Below, piece after piece: positions 18,431 to 28,218 of a stretch of DNA of 34,253 nucleotides. The stretch covers positions 1-34,253 of the forward strand of contig JASLKL010000009.1 in the NCBI GenBank assembly GCA_030747605.1, given 5' to 3'. A program made the position numbers and the translations under genes. Source of the stretch: Verrucomicrobiota bacterium (GTDB taxonomy: Bacteria; Verrucomicrobiota; Verrucomicrobiia; Limisphaerales; UBA1096). Position 1 is the stretch's first letter, and each line of letters starts with the position of its first letter. The notes below the pieces were generated by a model. The model did no database searches. It saw only the letters and a list, made by a program, of their open reading frames with translations, and was not told where the DNA came from.

Positions 18431-19909
18431 ATGAGTGAACAATTAAAATTTGTGCAGCTTGAAATGATGGTTGTAGCTCTGGGCTTAATTGTCTTGATTG
18501 CCGACCTAGTAATGCCTCCTTCAAAACGGCGTCTTATTGGGCATCTCTCTGCAGTAGCTCTTGGGCTGATTTTTCTTTTTAGTCTGCGTGATAGTTATGT
18601 TGGTTTAATAAACGAGAGTACAGACTTATTTTTTAACTCGCGTTATAAAATTGATGGTCTAGCTATATTTTTTAAGAGGTTCTTTATATTAGCAGCAATA
18701 TTCGTGTTAATATTCGCTGTGGATTTTGCAGACAGGATTCGATCTGGGATTTCAGAATACTATGCATTTATTATTTTTGCATTAGCGGGGATGATGTTTG
18801 CAGCTTCGGCGAACGATTTTAGTATGCTGTTTGTCTCAATCGAATTAATTACAGTTACATTTTACATTCTCGTTAGTTACCAACGACATCGATTGCAATC
18901 TCTTGAAGCTGGTGTAAAGTACTTGATCCTTGGCGCGGTTTCTTCTGCCTTTATGATATATGGAATTGCGCTTGTTTTTGGGGAGGCTGGAAGTTTGAAG
19001 TTTGAAGACATAAACGCCAAGCAGTCAGAATTACTTGGCAGTAAGGTGTTCCTTTTTGGCATGTTATTTTTATTTGCAGGATTGGCATTTAAGATTTCTG
19101 CGTTTCCATTCCAGGTTTGGGCGCCGGATGTTTATCAAGGGGCGCCTACCCCTACTACGGCGTTTTTGTCGCTTGGATCAAAAGCTGCAGGTTTTGTTCT
19201 TTTGATTAGGTTACTTGTTTTTACTATTCCTGATTTAACTCGGGAATGGACAGTTCTATTGATTGGCATTTCTGCTGTAACGATTCTTTATGGGAATCTT
19301 TGTGCATTGCCACAGCGTAACCTTAAGCGGCTTTTGGCATATTCGGGCATTGCAAATGCTGGATATTTGCTTATGGGCATTGTTGCCCAGTCTGAAGATG
19401 GTACAGCAGCAATTCTTTATTATTTAGCTGGTTACCTGTTTGCACTGATGACTGTATTTCTAATAATTAATTTAATTACTAAAGAGGGCGAAGGGGAGGA
19501 TATATCTTGTTTGGAAAACTTAAACAAACGTTCGCCTTTTCTTGCTGCTGCAATGACTTTAGCCGCAATCTCTCTAGCCGGCATACCTCCACTAGCAGGT
19601 TTTTTTGGTAAATTTTTATTGATTAAATCAGTTGCTGTTGAGGCCTTTGGTAACACTGGTTATTTTGTTTTACTCGCAGTAGCAGTCTTTGGTGTTGTGA
19701 TATCTATTTATTATTATTTTGGAATTGTTCGAGCAATTTTTTGGAATCATAAAGCCGATGATAAAACTCCTATTTTTGTTGTGGTCCCAATTCGTTTTGC
19801 ACTGATTTGTTGTTTTGCCGGAATGCTTTATCTCGGGCTGCTTCCAAATAAACCGATGAAGTGGGTTGAATCAGCAGCCGTTTCGTTAATTAAAACAACA
19901 GCAGAATGA
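18431..19909 (+). CDS. nuoN: NADH-quinone oxidoreductase subunit N
   Basis: 'FKISAFPFQVWAPDVYQGAPTPTTAFLSLGSKAAGF', 'RNLKRLLAYSGIANAGYLLMG'; last nuo gene. Confidence 0.96.
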   Translation: MSEQLKFVQLEMMVVALGLIVLIADLVMPPSKRRLIGHLSAVALGLIFLFSLRDSYVGLINESTDLFFNSRYKIDGLAIFFKRFFILAAIFVLIFAVDFADRIRSGISEYYAFIIFALAGMMFAASANDFSMLFVSIELITVTFYILVSYQRHRLQSLEAGVKYLILGAVSSAFMIYGIALVFGEAGSLKFEDINAKQSELLGSKVFLFGMLFLFAGLAFKISAFPFQVWAPDVYQGAPTPTTAFLSLGSKAAGFVLLIRLLVFTIPDLTREWTVLLIGISAVTILYGNLCALPQRNLKRLLAYSGIANAGYLLMGIVAQSEDGTAAILYYLAGYLFALMTVFLIINLITKEGEGEDISCLENLNKRSPFLAAAMTLAAISLAGIPPLAGFFGKFLLIKSVAVEAFGNTGYFVLLAVAVFGVVISIYYYFGIVRAIFWNHKADDKTPIFVVVPIRFALICCFAGMLYLGLLPNKPMKWVESAAVSLIKTTAE

Positions 19910-19986
19910 GTCTTTAATAATTTCATATTAAGATCTCAATCAGCTCTATTTTTCATATTTGTATAAATAATAAAATTATATTATAT

Positions 19987-20243
19987 TTACATTCCTGAAG
20001 CAGCCCCAGCTCCAGTTATGACCATTGCAATTACGGCAACAGAAATAGATTCAAGCATTTTTAAAAAATCTTTTCCAGCTACATCCCATCTCATAGCAAC
20101 GTAGACAATCATTGAGATTCCAAGAAGAAGGCTAGCAATTCCCCATCCTATGTTTTCTTTGAAATTATGGATTAATATTCGAATGTTGAATATTACTGCT
20201 GCCAGAAGCCTCCTGCCATTAGTATCATTCCTAGTATTGCCAT
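19987..20243 (-). pseudogene. Frameshifted small two-TM membrane protein (not in the ORF track)
   Basis: Minus strand: ATG at 20243 encodes MAILGMILMAGGFWQQ* (stop 20193-20195). A -1 shift at about 20202 joins it to an open frame reading AAVIFNIRILIHNFKENIGWGIASLLLGISMIVYVAMRWDVAGKDFLKMLESISVAVIAMVITGAGAASGM* (stop 19987-19989). The fused product is a coherent two-TM protein. Confidence 0.55.
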
Positions 20244-20352
20244 AATCGTAATTATTTACGGGTTGAAAAATAAGTTTTATATATATTTTTTGTTAATAAT
20301 AATTCAGAAACCTAATAAATTTTCGTATTAATTACGGTAATAAATTAATTTC

Positions 20353-20367
20353 ACCGCTTAAAGCGGT
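20353..20367 (-). terminator. Possible terminator hairpin downstream of the aldolase gene
   Basis: Perfect palindrome accgctt-a-aagcggt about 35 bp past the aldolase stop. It is followed on the minus strand by gaaattaattt, a weak T tract. Confidence 0.4.
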
Positions 20368-20400
20368 ATAATATCTTTGATAGAGAATATTGAAGTGCTT

Positions 20401-21384
20401 CTAAACGTCTGCTGTGCAGGCGTCGTAGAAGTCGAGGAACTTATTTTTGTCTTCTGTGTCGCGGATGCGCATTGCCGCTCTTGGATGCTGATTCAAAATA
20501 CCCGTAACCACATATGGTACTAACGCTCCCCACTCTTTGGTTCGTCGTAATGGCATTATGTGATCTTGTAGTAACTTGAAAATAGGCCTTAAGTCGAATT
20601 TTGGGTTTTTGAGAAAGCCTAAGAGCAGTTCCATTGGGCAGTTCCCGGCACCTCGGCCAAGGCCTAACATGGTGGCATCGATACGATTTGCGCCCTGAAT
20701 TATTGCTTCAATGGTATTTGCAAATGCTAACTGCATATTGTTGTGTGTATGTATTCCAACTTCCTTGCCGGTTGCTTTAGCCATTGCGACATATTTTTTC
20801 ACTAATGCCCGAATCTGCTCGTGATAAAGAGCGCCGTAACTATCGACAACTACAACTGTCTCAACTGGAGTCTCAGCCAGTGTTTCCAAAGCTTTGTCTA
20901 TTTCGGAATCAGCCACAGTGCTAATAGCCATAATATTGCAACAGGTTTCGTATCCTTTGTCATGAGCGTCCTTAATCATATCTACCGCAGTCGGAATTTG
21001 ATGTGCATAAGTAGCTACACGGATGCAATTAAGCACGCTTTGATCGAAAGGTAGGATGTCAGTTTTATAATCTGTTTTGCCTGCATCAGCCATGGCAGTA
21101 AGTTTCAGAGGACTATCGTTTTCCTCAACAATACGCCTAATGTCCTCTTCGTCACAAAATTTCCAATCGCCAAAATCGGCTCTTACAAATTGATCCTTAG
21201 AAGCCTTATATCCCAATTCCATATAGTCGATTCCTGATTCAATACAGGTGTCATATACTGCTTTAACAAAGTTATCCTCAAATTGGTGTGCGTTGATCAA
21301 TCCGCCATCTCGGACGGTGCAGTCCAATACTTTAATCTCAGGGCGAAATGTTACCCAGGGTGCATTTTCTTTTGGTTCACTCAT
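20401..21384 (-). CDS. HMGL-like / DRE-TIM metallolyase (4-hydroxy-2-oxovalerate aldolase-like), substrate unknown
   Basis: 'VLDCTVRDGGLINAHQFED' (DxxxRDGG), 'VVVVDSYGALY', 'GIHTHNNMQLAFANTIEAIIQGANRIDATMLGLGRGAGNCPMELLL'. Confidence 0.85.
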   Translation of the reverse strand: MSEPKENAPWVTFRPEIKVLDCTVRDGGLINAHQFEDNFVKAVYDTCIESGIDYMELGYKASKDQFVRADFGDWKFCDEEDIRRIVEENDSPLKLTAMADAGKTDYKTDILPFDQSVLNCIRVATYAHQIPTAVDMIKDAHDKGYETCCNIMAISTVADSEIDKALETLAETPVETVVVVDSYGALYHEQIRALVKKYVAMAKATGKEVGIHTHNNMQLAFANTIEAIIQGANRIDATMLGLGRGAGNCPMELLLGFLKNPKFDLRPIFKLLQDHIMPLRRTKEWGALVPYVVTGILNQHPRAAMRIRDTEDKNKFLDFYDACTADV

Positions 21385-21541
21385 GATGTTCTCTTTCTTG
21401 TCTGTATTTAGTGCGAAAATAGGTTAGTCCGTTCGTGTACACACTTGCTGTCAGGCGAAAAGGGCGGCAAATGTCTTAAAAATGAGGGCAAAAGGAAAGA
21501 GCTAAAAACAGAAAAAGTGTTTTTTTTATCCTGTGGCTAGT

Positions 21542-23143
21542 TTATTTGGCATAAATAGCATTGATCGGGTGTATGTCGAGTATGTTTGGGGAGATGCCGC
21601 CAATTCGATCCGGGTGGTAAATGTTGATACCTACATAAAAGAATAAAGGGAAGATTGGCAATTCTTTGTTTATCAAAATATTCTCTGCTTTTTGAAAAAG
21701 TTCGTATCGTTTGATGGAATCGGTAGTCGTATTTGCTGTTCTAATAATTTGGTCATACTGGTTACTTTTCCAGCCAGTCCTATTGTTGCCGTTTTGGCTC
21801 ATGAACATATCTAGGAATGTGTTTGGGTCATTATAATCGCCAATCCAGCTGCTTCTGGAAATATGATAATCAAGTGCACTTTGTGACGCGAGGTAAACTT
21901 TGTTTTCAGCTTGGCGAAGCTTAATTTTTATCCCCAGATTTTCTTTCCACATCCTTTGTAGTTCAACTGCAATATTACGGTTGAGTTCACTTGAGTTAAA
22001 TAGATATTCGAAATTAGTAGGGAAGCCTTTTCCGTCTGGAAAACCGGCCTCGGCGATAAGCTCTTTTGCTAGTTGTATGTCATGGTTTTGGCCTGTGGGA
22101 GAAATGTATTTACCTGTTCCTGGTGGGACAAAGTGGTTAGCCATGCGCTCGCCACCTTTAGTGTATTTTTCGACTATCTTTCTCTTGTTAATAGATAAGG
22201 ATAAAGCCTTGCGTACGCGACTATCGTCTAGAGGTTTCTGTGTCGTGTTAAATCGTAAGAAGTAGCTACCTAAAAAATCGAATTTATGAAATGTAGGCCT
22301 AGTGCTAAGTGCATCAATTAGTTCTGATGGAATAAGGCTTTTATCCCAAATCACATCAGCCTGATTTGCCTCAAAAAGGTTTATTGCGGTTGATGGGGAT
22401 TCGACGGGAAGAAAATCGACTGTGCTATTTTTAGTATTCGATGCGTCCCAATAATTTTCATTTTTAATTAGGCGAATGCGATCGCGAACATTCCAAAAAT
22501 CGAGCTTATGCGAACCACTAACTGGAAGTGGTTTGCTAAAGCACCATTGATCTCCGTATTGCTCTATGGTTTTTTCGGGGACTACGGCTAGTGTCCAGAA
22601 TGCGCACAACTCGAGGAAGAATGGGGTGGGGCCGGTTAATTCTACACGAACAGTTTTTGCGTCTACAGCTGTTACCCCTAGGAGGGTTAGATCTTTAATT
22701 TTCCCGCTGTTTATTGCTTCAGCATTATTTATGTAAAAAAGCATTCCTGCATAATCGCTAGCGGTAAGAGGATTAACGGCGCGCCTCCAGGAATATACTA
22801 CATCCTGAGATGTAATTGGCTCTCCAGTTGACCATCGGATGTTTTCGCGAAGGTTGAAAGTGTAAGTGGTTCCCTTGTTTGAAATATTCCAGTCTTTTGC
22901 TAAGGCAGGTTCTGCTTGAGCTGTTACAGAGTTAAAGCGTGTGAGTCCTTCAAACATCGCAGAGACAATTCTGCCGTCCGCTTGGCTGGTTATGATTGCA
23001 GGGTCCAGTGCCTCAGGGTCGGGGCCATTAATGACTGTGAAGTCCGCCTTGTTATGCTGCTGAAAGCAGCCGGATTGAGTTAATAGTAATAAGCACAAAA
23101 AAAGTGTCCCCGTAAAATGTGCAGGAACACTTTTGAAAGTCAT
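21542..23143 (-). CDS. Extracellular solute-binding protein family 5 (OppA-like peptide-binding lipoprotein)
   Basis: Lipobox-like 'LLLTQSGCFQQ'; 'PEALDPAIITSQADGRIVSAMFEGLTRF', 'DVVYSWRRAVNPLTASDYAGML', 'LFQKAENILINKELPIFPLFFY'. Confidence 0.92.
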   Translation of the reverse strand: MTFKSVPAHFTGTLFLCLLLLTQSGCFQQHNKADFTVINGPDPEALDPAIITSQADGRIVSAMFEGLTRFNSVTAQAEPALAKDWNISNKGTTYTFNLRENIRWSTGEPITSQDVVYSWRRAVNPLTASDYAGMLFYINNAEAINSGKIKDLTLLGVTAVDAKTVRVELTGPTPFFLELCAFWTLAVVPEKTIEQYGDQWCFSKPLPVSGSHKLDFWNVRDRIRLIKNENYWDASNTKNSTVDFLPVESPSTAINLFEANQADVIWDKSLIPSELIDALSTRPTFHKFDFLGSYFLRFNTTQKPLDDSRVRKALSLSINKRKIVEKYTKGGERMANHFVPPGTGKYISPTGQNHDIQLAKELIAEAGFPDGKGFPTNFEYLFNSSELNRNIAVELQRMWKENLGIKIKLRQAENKVYLASQSALDYHISRSSWIGDYNDPNTFLDMFMSQNGNNRTGWKSNQYDQIIRTANTTTDSIKRYELFQKAENILINKELPIFPLFFYVGINIYHPDRIGGISPNILDIHPINAIYAK

Positions 23144-23156
23144 AATAGACCTCCGC

Positions 23157-23594
23157 TTATTTGTTTCCTTCGCCTTCTACCGGCTTTTCAGAAGGTGCGG
23201 GATCTGCGGCGGTATTTGAAGGTGTTGGTGTTTCGGTTGTGCTCGAAGGTTCAGTAATAGTGGCATTAGGAATAATAGTGCTGCTGGCACCGTTGACGCT
23301 ATTAGTGCTGGTAATTGATTGCGCTCCTAATCGGCCACTAACTAAGTTCTTGCCGCCAGAGTTGCTGATGACGGCTAACACCATGCAAAGTCCAAGGAAT
23401 AAACTAGCAGAAAATTTTGTAATTCGGGTGAGCATATTTCCTGCTCCTGCTCCCAGTGCCATGTCCAGTGCTCCTCCACCAAAAGCTAGGCCGGACCCTG
23501 ATTCTTTTTTAGGTAGTTGAATCAGAATTAGAAAGACCAGAAAGAAACAGTTTAGGACAAGTATCCATGTTAAAAGAGTAATGAGGATATTCAT
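23157..23594 (-). CDS. secG: Preprotein translocase subunit SecG
   Basis: 'FLVFLILIQLPKKESGSGLAFGGGALDMALGAGAGNMLTRITKFSASLFLGLCM', located after tpiA. Confidence 0.9.
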   Translation of the reverse strand: MNILITLLTWILVLNCFFLVFLILIQLPKKESGSGLAFGGGALDMALGAGAGNMLTRITKFSASLFLGLCMVLAVISNSGGKNLVSGRLGAQSITSTNSVNGASSTIIPNATITEPSSTTETPTPSNTAADPAPSEKPVEGEGNK

Positions 23595-23606
23595 GATTTA
23601 GGTTAG

Positions 23607-24371
23607 TTAAATAGAGTTATTAATTAGTTCAGAAAAGCTTCTCAAATCTAGTGATGCGCCGCCTACGAGTGCGCCGTCTACATCCTTTTGGCTCATTAGT
23701 TCTCTGGCATTATCAGGTTTGACGCTGCCGCCGTATTGGATGCGAACTGTACTAGCTGTTTCGGTATTAAAAATTTCCGATAATAAATTTCGAATGAAAG
23801 CATGAACTTCCTGTGCTTGCTCCGCAGTAGCTGTTTTTCCTGTGCCAATAGCCCAAACTGGCTCGTAGGCGATAACAGTGCCGAGCATTTGCTCTTCGGT
23901 CAAGCCCTCCAAGCTGCCTCGAATTTGAGTATTCACAATGTCTTCGGTTTTACCTGCTTCGCGTTCGTCTAGCTGTTCCCCAACACATACGATTGGTTTA
24001 AGGCCTGCTTCGTGTGCGGTCTTAGACTTGGCGGAGATTAGTTCATTTGATTCACGCTGATATTCGCGGCGTTCGGAGTGACCGAGAATGACATATTTCG
24101 TAGAAAACTCTTTCAGCATTCCAGCGGCAATTTCACCTGTGTGCGCGCCGTAATTATTTTGACTCATGTTTTGGGCACCCAGTCGAATGTTCGAATCGAT
24201 GATGGATTTGGAGACTTCACTTAATGCTGTGAAAGGTGGGCAGATAGCAATATCTACCTCCTTGATATCTTTAAGTTCCCGAACCAATCCGTTGGCTAAG
24301 TCTATAGACTCACTCACGGTTTTGTTCATCTTCCAGTTACCTGCGATGATTAGTTTGCGTTCTTTATCCAT
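23607..24371 (-). CDS. tpiA: Triosephosphate isomerase
   Basis: '[10 protein letters not shown]', '[10 protein letters not shown]', '[17 protein letters not shown]', '[12 protein letters not shown]', '[10 protein letters not shown]'. Confidence 0.98.
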   Translation of the reverse strand: MDKERKLIIAGNWKMNKTVSESIDLANGLVRELKDIKEVDIAICPPFTALSEVSKSIIDSNIRLGAQNMSQNNYGAHTGEIAAGMLKEFSTKYVILGHSERREYQRESNELISAKSKTAHEAGLKPIVCVGEQLDEREAGKTEDIVNTQIRGSLEGLTEEQMLGTVIAYEPVWAIGTGKTATAEQAQEVHAFIRNLLSEIFNTETASTVRIQYGGSVKPDNARELMSQKDVDGALVGGASLDLRSFSELINNSI

Positions 24372-24379
24372 TCTAAAAA

Positions 24380-25612
24380 TTATTTTTCGGAAAGTGCTGC
24401 TACACCTGGAAGCTCCTTGCCTTCAAGAAATTCAAGGCTTGCTCCACCTCCGGTACTCATGAAGCTGACCTGACCACCAAGGCCGGCTTTGTTTAATGCC
24501 TTAACACTGTCGCCTCCTCCAATAATGCTTTTCGCACCAGAAGCAGTTGATTCACAAACGGAACGAGCTACGGAGAATGTTCCTTCCGAAAAGCGTTGAT
24601 CCTCGAAAATACCCATAGGCCCATTCCATAAGATTGTTTTTGCTTCTTTGATCACCTTACTGAAAACCTCGATTGATTTAGGACCAATATCAACACCTTC
24701 CATATCGTCTGGTATATTTTCATTATCGTTTACGTGATGGTCTCCAAAAGAAAATTTACCATCAATCTCGATAGGTTTCGCTACGATATTATCTGTTGGT
24801 ATAAGGAACTGTACATTGCGTTCTTTAGCCTTATCAAGCGCGGCTTGTGCAACGTCAATTTTATCTCGTTCAACTAGCGATTTTCCAACATTAAGCCCCT
24901 TAGCAAGCTTGAAAGTATAAGCCATTGCTCCACCTATCAAAACAGTGTCAGCCTTTTCTAGTAGTCGATCGATCACCTTTATCTTGTCCGATACTTTGGC
25001 TCCGCCAAGAATCACCACGAATGGTCCTTGAGGAGATTCAAGTTCTTCTCCAAGAAACTGTAATTCGCGATTCATTAATAGTCCGGCAGCACATTGGCCG
25101 CCACGTGAAGCTATAACACTAGCAACACCAGTGGTCGAAGCATGGGCTCGGTGTGCAGCTCCAAAAGCGTCATTCAAATAAATATTGGCATGAGCAGCGA
25201 GCTGTTTTGCAAAACCTAAATCATTCGCTTCTTCTTCAGCATGATAGCGAACATTCTCCAATAACAGTAGATCTCCATTTCTAAGTTTGCTGACTGCTTC
25301 GGTTGCGGTGTCTCCAACACATTGATCACAGAAACTAACATTTTTTCCAATGATTTCAGTTAGCTTTTCGGCAATAGGGCGAAGGCTTAAAGAAGGTACT
25401 CTCTTACCTTTGGGGCGACCTAGATGGGCCGTTAGAATAATTTTTGCACCCTTATCGATTGCCGTCTTAAGAGTTGGCAGTGTTGCCTGAATACGTGTGT
25501 CATCATTTATAACCATCTTTTCGCCCTGTTCTGCCATGGGCACATTGTAGTCTACGCGAATGAGCAGGTGCTTGCCCTGTAGTTCTAAATCGTTGATGGT
25601 GAGTTTTGCCAT
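24380..25612 (-). CDS. pgk: Phosphoglycerate kinase
   Basis: '[11 protein letters not shown]', 'AHLGRPKG', '[13 protein letters not shown]', '[12 protein letters not shown]', '[11 protein letters not shown]', '[11 protein letters not shown]', '[20 protein letters not shown]'. Confidence 0.98.
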   Translation of the reverse strand: MAKLTINDLELQGKHLLIRVDYNVPMAEQGEKMVINDDTRIQATLPTLKTAIDKGAKIILTAHLGRPKGKRVPSLSLRPIAEKLTEIIGKNVSFCDQCVGDTATEAVSKLRNGDLLLLENVRYHAEEEANDLGFAKQLAAHANIYLNDAFGAAHRAHASTTGVASVIASRGGQCAAGLLMNRELQFLGEELESPQGPFVVILGGAKVSDKIKVIDRLLEKADTVLIGGAMAYTFKLAKGLNVGKSLVERDKIDVAQAALDKAKERNVQFLIPTDNIVAKPIEIDGKFSFGDHHVNDNENIPDDMEGVDIGPKSIEVFSKVIKEAKTILWNGPMGIFEDQRFSEGTFSVARSVCESTASGAKSIIGGGDSVKALNKAGLGGQVSFMSTGGGASLEFLEGKELPGVAALSEK

Positions 25613-25805
25613 TTATCCCCCAAAAAAGGGCGCGAAATCATACCGGCGACAACTTTAGTGTCAACGGTTATGTCGGTTAAAATCCTTATTTTAAGGCTTT
25701 TTATTACATCTTAGAGAGAGGGGGGTGAGGTGATGGTTTTTTCTATGTTATGTGAAGAGTAAGTTCACTTAGTTATAATATAATTAATTCGGTCTTGTTA
25801 CTTGA

Positions 25806-25895
25806 ACAAATGTGAATCAATTGGCTGAGAAACTTCGGGTGTATAAAGACAATTTTTATGCTGCTTAAGATGCGCTATAAGTTGTTCACATTTGT
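25806..25895. repeat. Separated inverted repeat upstream of carA
   Basis: ACAAATGTGAA at 25806-25816 and its exact reverse complement TTCACATTTGT at 25885-25895, in the pgk/carA divergent intergenic region. Confidence 0.6.
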
Positions 25896-25929
25896 GTAAC
25901 GCGCTTGCCGATTTGGTGTTCTCTATTTA

Positions 25930-27120
25930 GTGTCTTTCCCGATGTCTGGATTGGGGCCTAAAGCTATACTTGCGCTCGAGGATGGGACTGTATTCAAAGG
26001 TCAAGCGTTTGGAGCAACTGCATCTGTTGCGGGAGAGGTGTGTTTTAACACTTCGATGACGGGCTATCAGGAAATTCTCACAGATCCTTCCTACAAGGGG
26101 CAGATTGTTACTATGACTTATCCGTTAATTGGTAATTATGGTGTTAATGATCAAGATGTAGAGTCGTATCAAACGCATGCCAGTGGATTTGTTGTTCGCG
26201 AGCTTTCTCCTGTTGTAAGTAACTATCGCTCAGACTGCTCACTTCATGAGTATATGAGTAGCAATAGTATTCCTGGAATACAGGGCATAGATACTCGTGC
26301 CTTGACAAAAAAGCTTCGTGTTCGAGGAGCTATGAACGGATATTTGACTGCCTGTGCTGATGTTTCTGCTGAAGAAGCTTTGGATAAAGCTAGGAACTGG
26401 CCTGGGTTGATTGGAGTGGATTTTGTGAAGGAGGTGACCCACAAGTCTGCTTTCGAATGGGATAAAGAGGATAAGATTAGTCCAGCATTCCGATTGCCTT
26501 ATGGCCCAACTGAATTGGATGGGCGTGTCCAGCGGGAGGTTTTGCCTGATGCAGAGATTCCAATTGTTGCTTATGATTTTGGCATCAAATACAACATTTT
26601 AAGAATGTTGAGGCAGCACGGTTTCAAGGTGGTAGTTTTACCTGCAAGCACCTCGTCTGAAGAAGCTTTAAAACATAAGCCTGCTGGGGTCTTTTTATCC
26701 AATGGTCCAGGTGATCCATCGGCGGTGACTTACGCTGCGCAGGCGGTTGCCGAATTGATTCAAAAAGGTTTACCTACGTTTGGTATTTGTTTGGGGCACC
26801 AAATACTTAGTCTGGCTATGGGAGGGAAGACTAGTAAACTGAAATTTGGTCACCGTGGAGCTAATCAACCAGTAAAGGATTTGGATACAGGACGAGTAGA
26901 AATCACCTCGCAAAACCACGGATTTACAGTTGATGCAGATTCATTGCCGAGTGAAGTCACTGTGAATCGGATAAATCTTAACGATCAAACAGTCGAGGGA
27001 TTACGGCATAAAAATAAACCAGTATTTTGCGTTCAATATCATCCTGAAGCTTCCCCAGGGCCTCACGATTCAAGTAATTTGTTTAATGAATTTCGACAGC
27101 TTGTCGAAAAGCATGCTTAA
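25930..27120 (+). CDS. carA: Carbamoyl-phosphate synthase small subunit (GTG start at 25930 or ATG at 25942)
   Basis: '[15 protein letters not shown]', '[33 protein letters not shown]', '[15 protein letters not shown]', '[32 protein letters not shown]', '[16 protein letters not shown]'. Confidence 0.98.
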   Translation: MSFPMSGLGPKAILALEDGTVFKGQAFGATASVAGEVCFNTSMTGYQEILTDPSYKGQIVTMTYPLIGNYGVNDQDVESYQTHASGFVVRELSPVVSNYRSDCSLHEYMSSNSIPGIQGIDTRALTKKLRVRGAMNGYLTACADVSAEEALDKARNWPGLIGVDFVKEVTHKSAFEWDKEDKISPAFRLPYGPTELDGRVQREVLPDAEIPIVAYDFGIKYNILRMLRQHGFKVVVLPASTSSEEALKHKPAGVFLSNGPGDPSAVTYAAQAVAELIQKGLPTFGICLGHQILSLAMGGKTSKLKFGHRGANQPVKDLDTGRVEITSQNHGFTVDADSLPSEVTVNRINLNDQTVEGLRHKNKPVFCVQYHPEASPGPHDSSNLFNEFRQLVEKHA

Positions 27121-27140
27121 TTTCTCTAAGGCTAGACATA

Positions 27141-27168
27141 AAAAAAGCAGGGTAGGGAGCCCTGCTTT
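27141..27168 (-). terminator. Rho-independent terminator of the rplI operon, possibly bidirectional with carA
   Basis: Minus strand AAAGCAGGG-CTCCCTA-CCCTGCTTTTTTT: 9-bp stem followed by a T tract. Located between convergent carA and rplI. Confidence 0.85.
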
Positions 27169-27189
27169 AAATAATAATAAAATAAGTTT

Positions 27190-27708
27190 CTAAGCTGCGT
27201 TTTCTTTTCCCTCTTCTGTCTTGACTTCATTGGCAGGACTTTCTGGAAGAGGGTTACTGCTTTCGACTCTAACTTTAAGAGTTGTGCTAACATCAGAATG
27301 GAGACGAACTTCGACATCGTGATCACCTATAGAGCGAATAGGCTCTTCGATATGAAGTTTTTTTCGTTCGATTTTAACATCAAATTGTTGTTTAAGCTGC
27401 TCAACGATATTTGATGGAGTAACAGATCCGTACATTTTTCCGTTATCACCTGTCTTCGCTTTTATAATGAGCATTAAATGTTTGAAGCCTGCTGCCAGTT
27501 CCTTGGCATCTTTTGCTTCTTGTAATTCCCGTTCCTGCCTTTGTTTGCGAAGTGCTGCTAGGTGGCGTTCATTGCCTTGTGTAAGCGGAATAGCTAGGCC
27601 TTGTGGGAGTAGGTAATTGCGTGCGAAGCCAGTAGCGACATTGACTTGATCAGATTCAGCACCTAGTCCTTCTACGTTTTTGATTAAAATTACGTTGGTC
27701 TTTGCCAT
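27190..27708 (-). CDS. rplI: 50S ribosomal protein L9
   Basis: 'VILIKNVEGLGAESDQVNVATGFARNYLLPQGLAIP'. Confidence 0.97.
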   Translation of the reverse strand: MAKTNVILIKNVEGLGAESDQVNVATGFARNYLLPQGLAIPLTQGNERHLAALRKQRQERELQEAKDAKELAAGFKHLMLIIKAKTGDNGKMYGSVTPSNIVEQLKQQFDVKIERKKLHIEEPIRSIGDHDVEVRLHSDVSTTLKVRVESSNPLPESPANEVKTEEGKENAA

Positions 27709-27735
27709 GTTTATTTTGTTTATTAATGAGTTGAT

Positions 27736-28176
27736 TTAAAATGGAACATCGTCGTCCGATGGGCCATCTTCAAATGGTGGTACTTCTGAAGTTGGAGGCG
27801 GGGCGGATGACTGAGGAGCGTTTGCGCTACCACCAGTTTGTCCTCCTCCTCCGACAAAAGAAAATTTCTCAAGAATTACCCCAAGCTTACTTCGGTTTTG
27901 GCCTGTGTTCTTGTCTTCCCACTGGTCTAGCTTAAGACGTCCTTCAACTAATATAGGGCGCCCTTTTTGCATGTATTGGCCTAGAGTCTCTGCTTGTTTG
28001 CCAAAAGCATCCACATCCACGAACGTGGTTTCATCCTGCTGTTGTCCATCAGCGTTTCGCCAGGTACGGTTCACAGCTAACCCCAATTTTGCAACAGCAG
28101 TTCCTTTGGGGGTATAGCGTAACTCTGGATCCCTTGTAAGGTTTCCCATGAGTATAACTTTATTAAAACTGGCCAT
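27736..28176 (-). CDS. ssb: Single-stranded DNA-binding protein
   Basis: 'FNKVILMGNLTRDPELRYTPKGTAVAKLGLAVNR', acidic C-terminal tip 'DDDVPF'. Confidence 0.97.
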   Translation of the reverse strand: MASFNKVILMGNLTRDPELRYTPKGTAVAKLGLAVNRTWRNADGQQQDETTFVDVDAFGKQAETLGQYMQKGRPILVEGRLKLDQWEDKNTGQNRSKLGVILEKFSFVGGGGQTGGSANAPQSSAPPPTSEVPPFEDGPSDDDVPF

Positions 28177-28218
28177 ATGGAGAGCTTAATGCAGTGTGCG
28201 GATTAAAATCAACTGTCT

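Noticed and set aside
20193-20215. Programmed -1 ribosomal frameshift in the small membrane-protein locus
   Set aside because: No canonical X XXY YYZ slippery heptamer around ggcttctggcagcagtaa; decay or sequencing error is more likely. Kept only as a frameshifted locus.
23161-23520. Plus-strand 119-aa ORF antisense to secG
   Set aside because: Low-complexity shadow of the Ser/Thr/Pro-rich SecG tail.
25679-25701. AAAATCCTTA...TAAGGCTTTT hairpin upstream of pgk
   Set aside because: Short, AT-rich, imperfect stem; insufficient for a confident terminator or riboswitch call.
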